From positions 1 through 64,000 of the forward strand of contig JAAVZL010000039.1 of NCBI GenBank assembly GCA_022791635.1: a stretch of 64,000 bases of DNA. Direction: 5' to 3'. Of the stretch, positions 8,365 to 16,146 are shown one piece after another; position 1 is the first letter of the stretch; each line of letters begins with the position of its first letter. Both the position numbers and the translations under genes were made by a program. This stretch comes from Lachnospiraceae bacterium. GTDB taxonomy: Bacteria > Bacillota > Clostridia > Lachnospirales > Lachnospiraceae. The notes beneath the pieces were generated by a model. That model was given only the letters and a program-made list of their open reading frames with translations, searched no databases and was not told the DNA's origin.

Positions 8365-9243
8365 CTACATCCAACTCTTAAAAAAGCTGCACTCATCATC
8401 GTTACACTGATGTGCTGCCGGCTCCCGCATATTGCAGTGGAACACATGATACAGAGGCGTCTCCTTGGTCCCGTAAATATGTAAACCAAAAGGAACTTCC
8501 AGCTTTTCCAGCTTAGCCGCCAGCTCCATCACATGCTTTCTGCAGAAATCTCCCAAAGCGCTCATAATGAACACCGGCGGGAAATCTCCATTCACATAAG
8601 GCAGCACCTCAATTTTCTTAAGTCTTTCCTCTGTCACCTCCCCCAGCATATCCTGGCGCAGCTCAAAATCCTCCTCCGCACTCATCGTGGGAGAAGCAAA
8701 AGAATACACGCCGCAGTTCAAAGCAATCGCCTGAAAGCGAAATCCTTCCGGAATCCGGAATGCATAATTCTTGGCATAGGCCTCATCCGTCATAATACAG
8801 GTATACAACCCCAAAAGATGCGCCCCGGCAGAATCTCCCACCGCAAACACCTGATCCATCTGGAAGCCATAACGCTCCTGATTCTCATACATCCACTCTA
8901 CTACCCGGTTGGTATCCTGAAGGGGCGCCGGGAACTTCACCTCCGGCGCCAGCCGATAGGTAAAGTTTACCACTGCAAAGCCCCTCTGCGCAAGACTCAT
9001 ACAATAAAACTGATACACTTCCTTATCTCCGTACACCCAGCCGCCGCCGTGGATGTTGAGAATCACCGGAAGCTTCCCTTCGGCCGCCTTGGGACGATAC
9101 ACATCAAGCAAATTCATCTTTGCGTCTTCGCCGTATTGGATATTATCATACCGCACCACGTCCTCCGGCGTTTTCAAGCCCGCATCCCGCTTTGCATCTC
9201 CCTCGCCAAACTCTTTTCTTAGCTTTTCACTTGTTGCTGACAT
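8365..9243 (-). CDS. Alpha/beta hydrolase of the hormone-sensitive lipase (HSL) type
   Basis: Cytoplasmic esterase of 292 aa. It has the HSL oxyanion motif HGGGWVYGD and the nucleophile elbow GDSAGAHLLG; a late His (TPLYHVFH) can complete the triad. Enzymes of this family cleave small acyl esters, and several deacetylate xylo-oligosaccharides. It is a different subfamily from the esterase at 4237. Placement between the FMN enzyme and the DUF362 gene, all with short gaps and one direction, points to one operon. Confidence 0.9.
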   Translation of the reverse strand: MSATSEKLRKEFGEGDAKRDAGLKTPEDVVRYDNIQYGEDAKMNLLDVYRPKAAEGKLPVILNIHGGGWVYGDKEVYQFYCMSLAQRGFAVVNFTYRLAPEVKFPAPLQDTNRVVEWMYENQERYGFQMDQVFAVGDSAGAHLLGLYTCIMTDEAYAKNYAFRIPEGFRFQAIALNCGVYSFASPTMSAEEDFELRQDMLGEVTEERLKKIEVLPYVNGDFPPVFIMSALGDFCRKHVMELAAKLEKLEVPFGLHIYGTKETPLYHVFHCNMREPAAHQCNDDECSFFKSWM

Positions 9244-9306
9244 CTTATTTCTTCCTCCTTTTTTATTCTAAGGCTTACCGCCTCTGTTTTTTCCTATGAC
9301 ACATTT

Positions 9307-10245
9307 CTACACAAGCCGGCTTCCGTCTCTTCGATGCAGCACCGTGCCGTCCATCTGGGCCAGAGAGCCCGTTCCCGTATAAGCCATGATCTCTGCCAGT
9401 TCCTCATTCATGGCCCGAAGCTTCGCCTTCACGCCCTCACAGCCCTCTTTCACAAGCCCCGGCATCAGAATGCGGCCTGCGGACACAGCGTCCGCTCCCA
9501 GGGCCAACGCCTTAAAGGCATCCACACCGCTGTCCATACTGCAATCCACAAATATCTTCACCCGGCGCTTATCCCGTTCTCCCAGAACCTTAACGATCTC
9601 GGGAAGAATCATAAGCGGCGGGATTGCGAAGGGCATACGGCCGTGATGGTGACTGACCACAATTCCCTGCACGCCGGCCTCGGCACATGCCAGGGCATCC
9701 TGCACACTTAAAACGCCCTTAACGACAAAGGGAAGCTTCGTGGAATTGGCATAGCCTCTTAGATCCGCTATGGTCTGGCAGGTCATGAGATTTCCGAAGC
9801 AGACATCGTATTTTCCCGTCTCTCCGAATACATGATCAATATCCAAGCCTACCGCCAGAGCTCCGCCCTTCTCGGCAAATTCTATGCGGCTGTAGATCTC
9901 ATCCTTATCCGCATAAGGCTTGATAATCCGTATGGTCCGCGCTCCCGCCAAGAGCGCTTCCCCGAATTCCTCGTTGGTGCTCATTCCCACCCAGTTTACC
10001 TGATTCAGCTCTGCCGCAGCCCTGGAATACTCCACAAGAGCATTCTCCCGCTCACTGGCAAAGGTTTTCATATGGGAAAATGCCGGCGTCATAATCGGGG
10101 AGGCAAAGGTCTCCCCGAAAAGCTCCATTTGAAGACATGGCTCCTTCGCCCCTATCAGGCGTTCTTCTATATAGAGAGAATCCAGATACTCTCTTGTAAA
10201 GCGAATCACATTTCCCATGGTATTTCTGTCTTTGATTTCTGCCAT
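9307..10245 (-). CDS. FMN-dependent alpha-hydroxy-acid oxidase/dehydrogenase family protein
   Basis: TIM-barrel flavoprotein of 312 aa related to lactate and glycolate oxidases and to isopentenyl diphosphate isomerase type 2. The FMN-binding pattern is visible: PFVVKGVLSVQDA with the Lys, then GIVVSHHHGR, which replaces the usual SNHGGR and keeps a catalytic His, and later FVDCSMDSGVDAFKALALGADAV for phosphate binding. In an anaerobe it would act as a dehydrogenase rather than an oxygen-using oxidase. The substrate is unknown; a hydroxy acid made in the sugar pathway is an inference from position. Confidence 0.85.
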   Translation of the reverse strand: MAEIKDRNTMGNVIRFTREYLDSLYIEERLIGAKEPCLQMELFGETFASPIMTPAFSHMKTFASERENALVEYSRAAAELNQVNWVGMSTNEEFGEALLAGARTIRIIKPYADKDEIYSRIEFAEKGGALAVGLDIDHVFGETGKYDVCFGNLMTCQTIADLRGYANSTKLPFVVKGVLSVQDALACAEAGVQGIVVSHHHGRMPFAIPPLMILPEIVKVLGERDKRRVKIFVDCSMDSGVDAFKALALGADAVSAGRILMPGLVKEGCEGVKAKLRAMNEELAEIMAYTGTGSLAQMDGTVLHRRDGSRLV

Positions 10246-10288
10246 TTTCTGTCTCCTTTTTTCTGGTCAAATCAAACAATCTTACTAA

Positions 10289-10446
10289 GTTAAGCCCTGA
10301 AAGGCTTATAAAGGCTCCGGGCAAGAACCGCCACCTAGATCCTAAGGAATCCACCAAGCCTTGCTTGGTACCCCTTAGGATAACTCCTAAACGGGGCGGC
10401 CCTCCTCCCCTGCGCCGGCAGTCTTTGCAGGCTTAACCTCATGACA
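10289..10446 (-). repeat. Second dispersed repeat, copy A, with nested hairpin insertion
   Basis: It shares with 30441-30560 the segments TAAGCCCTGAAAGGC, GGCTCCGGGCAAGAACCGCC, GGGGCGGCCCTCCTCCCCTG and GGCTTAA. The left terminal arm is eroded (GTTAAGCC only) but the right one keeps CTCATGACAT. Between CCGCCACC and GGGGCGG this copy holds about 50 extra bases, which form their own hairpin: ATCCTAAGG pairs with CCTTAGGAT and, inside it, CCAAGC pairs with GCTTGG. It lies between the MATE and FMN-enzyme genes. Confidence 0.8.
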
Positions 10447-10453
10447 TTGTCTA

Positions 10454-11797
10454 TCAAGCCGCCTTTTTCTCCGGAAACCGGTGAATCCGTATATAATACA
10501 CGGGCACAAGGGGAATGATCGCCGCGGTCCAGGCAATCGCATGGGCCGAACAGATCCCGGCAAAGCCTCTGCTGGTTCCAATCAGGATTACGGCCGCAAT
10601 TCTTCCCAACAGCTCAAAGGCACCGCCCAGCATGGGGAAAAAGCCGTCCCCCAGGCCCTGCAGGGCATTCCGGTAGACAAAAATCATTCCCAGCGGAATA
10701 AAGGCCCAGGTCACTACGTGAAAATACGTGTCAAGCAGGTTCATCATCTCGGCATTGGACTCGGACAGAAACAGCAGTCCCGCATATTTGCCGAACACCC
10801 AGAAAAATGCACCCATGATGACGGAGGCCGCCAGAATCACCAGCATTCCCTGGCGGACACCCTTTTGAATCCGTTCCTTCTCCCCGGCTCCCACGTTCTG
10901 TCCCACATAGGTGGCAAGGGCCGCCCCCATGGCAATTCCCAGCTCCTCCACCAGACGCTCCGTCTTCATGCCTGTCAAATGAGCCGCAATGGCAATCTCT
11001 CCCATCTTATTGGTCACAGACTGGAGCACAATTCCGCCCAGAGCGGTAATGAAAAACTGCAGGGCCATGGGAATTCCGATTTTCAGAAGCCTTACGGCGC
11101 TCTCCCACCGGAACCGAGCCTCTGCTTTTTTTATCCGCAGAATGGGATAACGCTTTAGCATATAGATTCCGCTGAGCACCGCCGACACAAGCTGAGACAG
11201 CACCGTGGCCAGAGCCGCTCCCGCTACCCCCATCTGAAAAGCCCGAATCATCACAATATCCAGGACCACATTCAGCAGGGAGGAAAAAATCAGAAAATAG
11301 AGAGGCGATCTGCTGTCTCCAATAGCCCGGGCAGTGGCCGCAATGAAATTGTAGGAAAGGGTGGCCGTAAACCCGGCAAAGCAAATGCGGGCATAAATTA
11401 AGGCATCCTCATAAATTCCCCCGGACACATTCATCAGCCCCATAACCGGCTCTATGACCACAAACAAAATGGCCGTAATGATGGCTGCATAAACCACCGA
11501 CACACAGGCGGCTACGGCCACATGGTGCCGCATCTCGCTCTCCTGCTTTCCTCCGTAATACTGGGAAAAAATCACTCCATACCCGCTGGTCATGCCGATG
11601 GCCAGACCCTGGGTGCAGAAAAACAGGATTCCCACGCTTCCCACTGCCGCCAGGGCGTCCACGCCCAGATAGCGGCCTACAATCATACTGTCAACAATAT
11701 TATATAAATTTTGAAACAAATTTCCAATCAAAACGGGAATCGCAAAGCCAATTAAATGCCTAAGCGGACTTCCCTTTGTCATATCACGCGCCAGCAT
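10454..11797 (-). CDS. MATE family multidrug/metabolite efflux transporter
   Basis: Integral membrane antiporter of about 447 aa with the twelve hydrophobic segments expected for MATE proteins. The N-terminal signature GFAIPVLIGNLFQNLYNIVDSM and the second-half equivalents are typical of the DinF/NorM group. Members use sodium or proton gradients to export cationic drugs or metabolites. The ATG at 11797 is chosen; a TTG 21 bases further upstream, inside the AAAGGA ribosome site, is not. It follows the kinase gene by 27 bp in the sugar locus, so export of an overflow product is possible but unproven. Confidence 0.92.
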   Translation of the reverse strand: MLARDMTKGSPLRHLIGFAIPVLIGNLFQNLYNIVDSMIVGRYLGVDALAAVGSVGILFFCTQGLAIGMTSGYGVIFSQYYGGKQESEMRHHVAVAACVSVVYAAIITAILFVVIEPVMGLMNVSGGIYEDALIYARICFAGFTATLSYNFIAATARAIGDSRSPLYFLIFSSLLNVVLDIVMIRAFQMGVAGAALATVLSQLVSAVLSGIYMLKRYPILRIKKAEARFRWESAVRLLKIGIPMALQFFITALGGIVLQSVTNKMGEIAIAAHLTGMKTERLVEELGIAMGAALATYVGQNVGAGEKERIQKGVRQGMLVILAASVIMGAFFWVFGKYAGLLFLSESNAEMMNLLDTYFHVVTWAFIPLGMIFVYRNALQGLGDGFFPMLGGAFELLGRIAAVILIGTSRGFAGICSAHAIAWTAAIIPLVPVYYIRIHRFPEKKAA

Positions 11798-11824
11798 ACA
11801 ATATTTACGTCCTTTCAAGTCTGC

Positions 11825-13315
11825 CTAACACACCCGGTGCATCTCCTCCTTTGTATCCTCATAGAGCTTTTGATAGACTGCAAAATATTTGTCATATTCC
11901 GCCTGGCTGGAGGAGGGTACGGTCACATTTTTCACCTTTATGTATTCTGTAGCTTCTTTTAAATCTCCAAACAATCCTGCGGCTGCTCCCGCGGCTGCCG
12001 CCACTCCAAGGGAGGTGGAGTCATCGGCCGAGGCATTTAAGGCAGCTACCGGAGTCTTCCACACATCCGCAAGTATCTGCTTCCAAAGCTCGGAATTGGC
12101 GCCACCTCCGATGATACGGATCTGCTCACTCCTTCCCTGCTCCTCAAACACCTTGAGAATGCTGTTCAGCGCATAGGCCACACCCTCAAAGGTAGCCCGC
12201 ATAAAGTGAGATCTGGTGTGGGACAGGGAAAGTCCGAAGAACATGCCCCTGGCCTTTGCGTCGAAAATCGGAGAGCGCTCCCCGTCCAGATAGGGCTGGA
12301 AAATCAGCCCATTGCTTCCCGGCGCAGCCTCTGCGGCCAGGCGGTTGAACTCACCCAGATCCCGCTCTCCCAGAATACTCATCACCCACTTTAAGGCGCC
12401 TCCGGCGGACTGCATAGTTCCAAATAAAGAGCTGTGTACGCCATCCAGAGACATAATGTTGAATACCCGCTGTTTCTCGTCCAAATAAGGCTCCTCCACA
12501 CATCTGGAAAGCCAGGCCGTTGTTCCAAGAGAGCAGTAGGTGTCGCCGGTATTCACATTTCCGGCTCCGATATCCGCACAGGCTCCGTCGCCGCCGCCGG
12601 CAATCACCGGAATTCCCTCGGTCAGGCCCAGAAGCTCGGCACAGTCCTTCTTTAAGTGTCCCACAATGTCCATTCCTGCATGAAGGGTGGGAAGCTTCGA
12701 CATCTCAAGCCCCAGCTCCTCATACAGACTGCTGTCATAGGCTCTCTTGCGGATGTCCATCATTTCTCCGTGGCTGGCATCGGAGCAATCCGTGGTATCA
12801 ATATTTCCGGTCAGCCTGGATACCAGGAAATCCTTGGACTGTAAGAATTTTGCAATCCTGCCATATAACCCCGGCCGTTCCTCCTGAAACCACAGCATCT
12901 TGCAAAGGGAGGACCTGGCGTCCAGAACATTGCCGGACATACGGTACAGCCGGTCCGCTCCTACCAGCTCTTTAATCTTCTCATACTGTGCCACTGCTCT
13001 GGAGTCGGAGTGGATCAGGGCCGGATGTACCGGATTGCCCTCCTTATCCACGGGCACGCTTCCCAGCATATGGCCGCTGACGCCGATGACTGCAATGCGT
13101 CCTGCATACCCGGGATTTGCTTCTGTGATGGCTTCCGTTGTCTTACACACACATTCCCACCAGTCCATGGGGTTCTGCTCCGATATGCCCGCCGCAGGAT
13201 GGCTGGTTGTATAATCCCGCTTCTTGGATGCCAGAATCTCGCCACTTCTGCTCACCACCGATGTTTTCACACTGCTGGTTCCAATGTCATAAGCCAGAAT
13301 CAAATCTCTTTCCAT
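11825..13315 (-). CDS. FGGY-family carbohydrate kinase (xylulokinase-like)
   Basis: Sugar kinase of 496 aa, the usual length of XylB-type enzymes. The N-terminal phosphate-binding segment is YDIGTSSVKTSVV, followed by ISEQNPMDWW as in xylulokinases. The second actin-like half holds GGDGACADIGAG and CSLGTTAW, and the FGGY-type signature IRIIGGGANSELWKQILAD is near the C terminus. It phosphorylates a ketose or polyol with ATP. Xylulose is the default guess, but the neighbouring isomerase is fucose-like, so L-fuculose or another ketose cannot be excluded. AGGAG lies 9-10 bases before ATG, directly behind a duplicated leader repeat. Confidence 0.9.
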   Translation of the reverse strand: MERDLILAYDIGTSSVKTSVVSRSGEILASKKRDYTTSHPAAGISEQNPMDWWECVCKTTEAITEANPGYAGRIAVIGVSGHMLGSVPVDKEGNPVHPALIHSDSRAVAQYEKIKELVGADRLYRMSGNVLDARSSLCKMLWFQEERPGLYGRIAKFLQSKDFLVSRLTGNIDTTDCSDASHGEMMDIRKRAYDSSLYEELGLEMSKLPTLHAGMDIVGHLKKDCAELLGLTEGIPVIAGGGDGACADIGAGNVNTGDTYCSLGTTAWLSRCVEEPYLDEKQRVFNIMSLDGVHSSLFGTMQSAGGALKWVMSILGERDLGEFNRLAAEAAPGSNGLIFQPYLDGERSPIFDAKARGMFFGLSLSHTRSHFMRATFEGVAYALNSILKVFEEQGRSEQIRIIGGGANSELWKQILADVWKTPVAALNASADDSTSLGVAAAAGAAAGLFGDLKEATEYIKVKNVTVPSSSQAEYDKYFAVYQKLYEDTKEEMHRVC

Positions 13316-13324
13316 ACTTTTAAT

Positions 13325-13366
13325 CTCCTATTCCAGTTCCGTAATACTTATTCCAGTTCCGCAAAT
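13325..13366 (-). repeat. Leader repeat, tandem pair before the kinase
   Basis: Read on the minus strand, TGCGGAACTGGAATA occurs and then TTACGGAACTGGAATAGGAG, ending in the ribosome site of the kinase gene. The same words occur before four other genes in the window. The left unit abuts palindromic copy 5 directly. Confidence 0.75.
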
Positions 13367-13548
13367 GGGGCTGTCGCAAAATAGGACAGTAGACTTTTCC
13401 AATATCCGGTGTCCGGCTGTTCGCGTACAGACTGTCTGATATGGACGGATATTGCCTGGGCAATGTCCGTTACTAGCAGACAGAATGTACGAGAACCGTC
13501 CGAACACCGGATATGGAAATGGATGCTGTCCTATTTTGCGACAGCCCC
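13367..13548 (+). repeat. Palindromic repeat, copy 5
   Basis: Full-length 182-bp copy in the same orientation as the copy at 2034. The arms are GGGGCTGTCGCAAAATAGGA and its complement; the change from GGG to GGA is matched by TCC on the other side. It lies 89 bp after the second glycyl radical enzyme and separates it from the kinase gene. The 89 bp themselves show no clear signal. Confidence 0.92.
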
Positions 13549-13637
13549 ATTTTCTGATTTTTCAAATTGGCTGCAAACATGACAGGTAACCTGCCCATGC
13601 ATGCAGCCAACAAAAGGATTTTAAACCATGTGAAGCT

Positions 13638-16112
13638 TTATGCGGTCTCCTGCAGAGTCCGCTCAATGATCTCGTTCTGCAGTTTGTAATCCAAATTCAC
13701 AAAATACTCACAGTAGCCGGCGATCCGCACCACCAGATCCCGATGCTTGGAGGGCTCCTTTTGCGCCTCCTGAAGAGCTGTGGCATCCACGTAGTTGAAC
13801 TGAATCTCCGCTCCCTTATTCTCAATGTAGGTCTGAAGCAGCCGCACCACTGCAGCGGTTCCTTCCGCATCCTTCACCAGAGAGGGACTGATCTTCATAT
13901 TCAGGGCAAAAGCTCCCGTAATATCGTCAGTACTCAGCTTAAAGATAGAGTTCATCAGGGCCGTGGGGCCGTTGCTGTCCTTGCCCTGGCTTGGTCCGAT
14001 ACAATCGCTGATGGCCTCACCCTTCTTTCTTCCGTTGGGAGTGGCAGGCGTCAGCTCACCCAGCTCAATGTGGAGATTGTAGCTGAACACATTGTTCACA
14101 AAGCGGGCATTTTCAAGCTTGTAGATTTCATTCTGCTTTCTCGTCTCTGTGGAGTAGACGTCGAAGATCCGTACAGCAATCTGATCTGCATAATCGTCGT
14201 CATTGCCAAAGGTCGGCGCCTTTTCCAGCCTTTTACGCAAAAGCTCATAGCCTTCAAAATCCGCCTTCATAGCTTCAGAAAGCTGTGCAAGGGTAAGCTC
14301 TTTTGTTTCAAAGACAAATTTGCGAATAGCCGCAAGAGAGTCCGTGGCGGTTCCCAGGCCCTGGGCCATAATGGCAATGGGACTTCCCGTGAGGGTTCCG
14401 CCCTGGAAGTAATCGAGCCCCTTCTCAAGACAGCCCTCGATGAGAGCCGATGCAAAGGGATCCTGACTTCCTTCCCGCTCTGCCTTTAAGAAGCGGACGC
14501 CGTCTGCACCGCTGTTGTCCACCTCCAGGCGGATCTCTGCCAGGTATTCCTCAAAGAACTCCTCAAAGTCCTTGTAGGTCTTCCCCTTCTCTACCGCCGC
14601 ATGCACCTGATCCGCCAGGATCTCCGGCAGACTCAGCATTCCGCTTGTGAGCCAGTTACACTCCTTGCCCTCGATCATGATCTCCGTGCAGCCCATATTG
14701 TAGTAATCGCGGGCCGCCTCAAGGGGAATACCCACACTCACCAGGTTGGGAATCCACACCGCATCATTTAAGATCAGCGGCTGTCCGCAGCCTGCCTTCA
14801 CGGTCCGGATTACCTCCTCATAGAGCCACTGGGGACTCTTCTCGGGATTCAGGCGCACCGACATGTTGGGATAGGGCATAGCCAGAAGAGACATCACCTC
14901 CAGGCAGAGCTTGGTCAGCTCATTGGCCCCGTTCTCTCCCTCGGTGGTAACGCCGCCCACGGACAGACTCTGAACCGTGCGCATCTTGGGCTCATTGAGC
15001 TTCAGATACAGGGCACACATGAGCTCAAAGGCACGCTCCTGGGTGAGGATTCCCTCCTCCATGTCTTTCTGATAGAAGGGATACATATACTGGTCAAAGC
15101 GTCCCAGTGACAGTGCGGAACCGCCTTCCAGATTACCGATAAGCTGGGTCATCCACACCAGATTCAGGGCTTCAAAGAAGGTCTTTGGCTTCTCGGTGGA
15201 AATCCGCCCAAGAACCCGGGACAACTCCAGAAGCTCTGCTTTTCGCTCTTCACATTCTGTCTTATCCGCTTCCGCCTTTAAAGCTTCTGCATATTTATTG
15301 ATGTAGGCAATCACAGCCTCTATGGCTATCTTTGTGGACTCATAGAAGATCTTCTTGTCTTCTTCCTTCGCCGCCTTAAGGCGCTCCTCGATCTCTCTTA
15401 AGATATCGCCGTAACCCCGGCGCACCAGATCCTTGTAATTGAGATTGGTATGATTGGCAATCTTCCAGTTGATTTCATGAAGGGCATCCTTCGTCTCCTG
15501 ACCATAGTCATAGGTGAAGGTAAGCTCCAGAACCTTTCCAACCTCATAGGGCTCATAATTCTTATCTGCGCGCTCCTCATTGAGCACCTTGATAAGCTTC
15601 TGGAGGATATCAAAGGGGATACTCGCATCGTAATGATCCCTGGCCATCAGGGAGCCAAAGCGCATCTTTCCTGCATTTACATTCTCCTCAAAGGAAACAT
15701 TTCCTTCATTGGCTCTCTGATGATTCCGGGACTCCTGCTTCGCATTTTCCTCTCTTGTGGCATCATAAGCATCAAGAGCTTCCACTGCAATCCGATAGTA
15801 ATCCTCGTAGGTAAGCTCATTTCTCTCTTCATCCACAGGCCACATGCCGGTTACGGAGCCTGCCAGCTGTTCTGCCGGGTAGATAGGCAGATCAATGTGA
15901 TTCAAATGATAGGCAAAACCCTTAGCCCTGCGGATTGCCGTGGGCTCTCCCTTAGTCGCCATAATGGAGGCCGCCATATTGTTATACAGCTTTGTCTTGC
16001 GCAGTCCGGCGTCGTTTAACTCCTGGACCACTTTTCGCATGGCCTTAATTCTGGGCGTTATCCGACCCTTTACCTCTGAAAGAGAGGCAATCCTTGTCAA
16101 ATCTCTCGCCAT
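13638..16112 (-). CDS. Glycyl radical enzyme, eliminase type, paralog 2
   Basis: Oxygen-sensitive radical enzyme of 824 aa. The C terminus holds the glycyl radical loop RIAGYCEYF with Gly799, and the active-site loop is MGCTE with Cys475 and Glu477. A single Cys followed by Glu is the pattern of dehydratases and C-X lyases (diol dehydratase, choline lyase, hydroxyproline dehydratase); pyruvate formate-lyase has two adjacent Cys instead, so this is not PFL. The variable position is Thr where characterised members usually have Val. It is closely similar along its length to the gene just upstream (34 bp away) and needs the activase at 18651. AAAGGAG precedes the ATG. The substrate is unknown; a sugar-derived polyol or acid is inferred from the locus. 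Confidence 0.93.
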   Translation of the reverse strand: MARDLTRIASLSEVKGRITPRIKAMRKVVQELNDAGLRKTKLYNNMAASIMATKGEPTAIRRAKGFAYHLNHIDLPIYPAEQLAGSVTGMWPVDEERNELTYEDYYRIAVEALDAYDATREENAKQESRNHQRANEGNVSFEENVNAGKMRFGSLMARDHYDASIPFDILQKLIKVLNEERADKNYEPYEVGKVLELTFTYDYGQETKDALHEINWKIANHTNLNYKDLVRRGYGDILREIEERLKAAKEEDKKIFYESTKIAIEAVIAYINKYAEALKAEADKTECEERKAELLELSRVLGRISTEKPKTFFEALNLVWMTQLIGNLEGGSALSLGRFDQYMYPFYQKDMEEGILTQERAFELMCALYLKLNEPKMRTVQSLSVGGVTTEGENGANELTKLCLEVMSLLAMPYPNMSVRLNPEKSPQWLYEEVIRTVKAGCGQPLILNDAVWIPNLVSVGIPLEAARDYYNMGCTEIMIEGKECNWLTSGMLSLPEILADQVHAAVEKGKTYKDFEEFFEEYLAEIRLEVDNSGADGVRFLKAEREGSQDPFASALIEGCLEKGLDYFQGGTLTGSPIAIMAQGLGTATDSLAAIRKFVFETKELTLAQLSEAMKADFEGYELLRKRLEKAPTFGNDDDYADQIAVRIFDVYSTETRKQNEIYKLENARFVNNVFSYNLHIELGELTPATPNGRKKGEAISDCIGPSQGKDSNGPTALMNSIFKLSTDDITGAFALNMKISPSLVKDAEGTAAVVRLLQTYIENKGAEIQFNYVDATALQEAQKEPSKHRDLVVRIAGYCEYFVNLDYKLQNEIIERTLQETA

Positions 16113-16146
16113 TTTTATTCTCCTTTCTCTGGGTAGATCCTATGGC

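Noticed and set aside
10289..10446. Known riboswitch in the GC-rich second repeat
   Set aside because: I could not fit the cobalamin, TPP, glycine or c-di-GMP consensus to it, and one of the two copies lies between convergent genes, where a leader RNA makes no sense.
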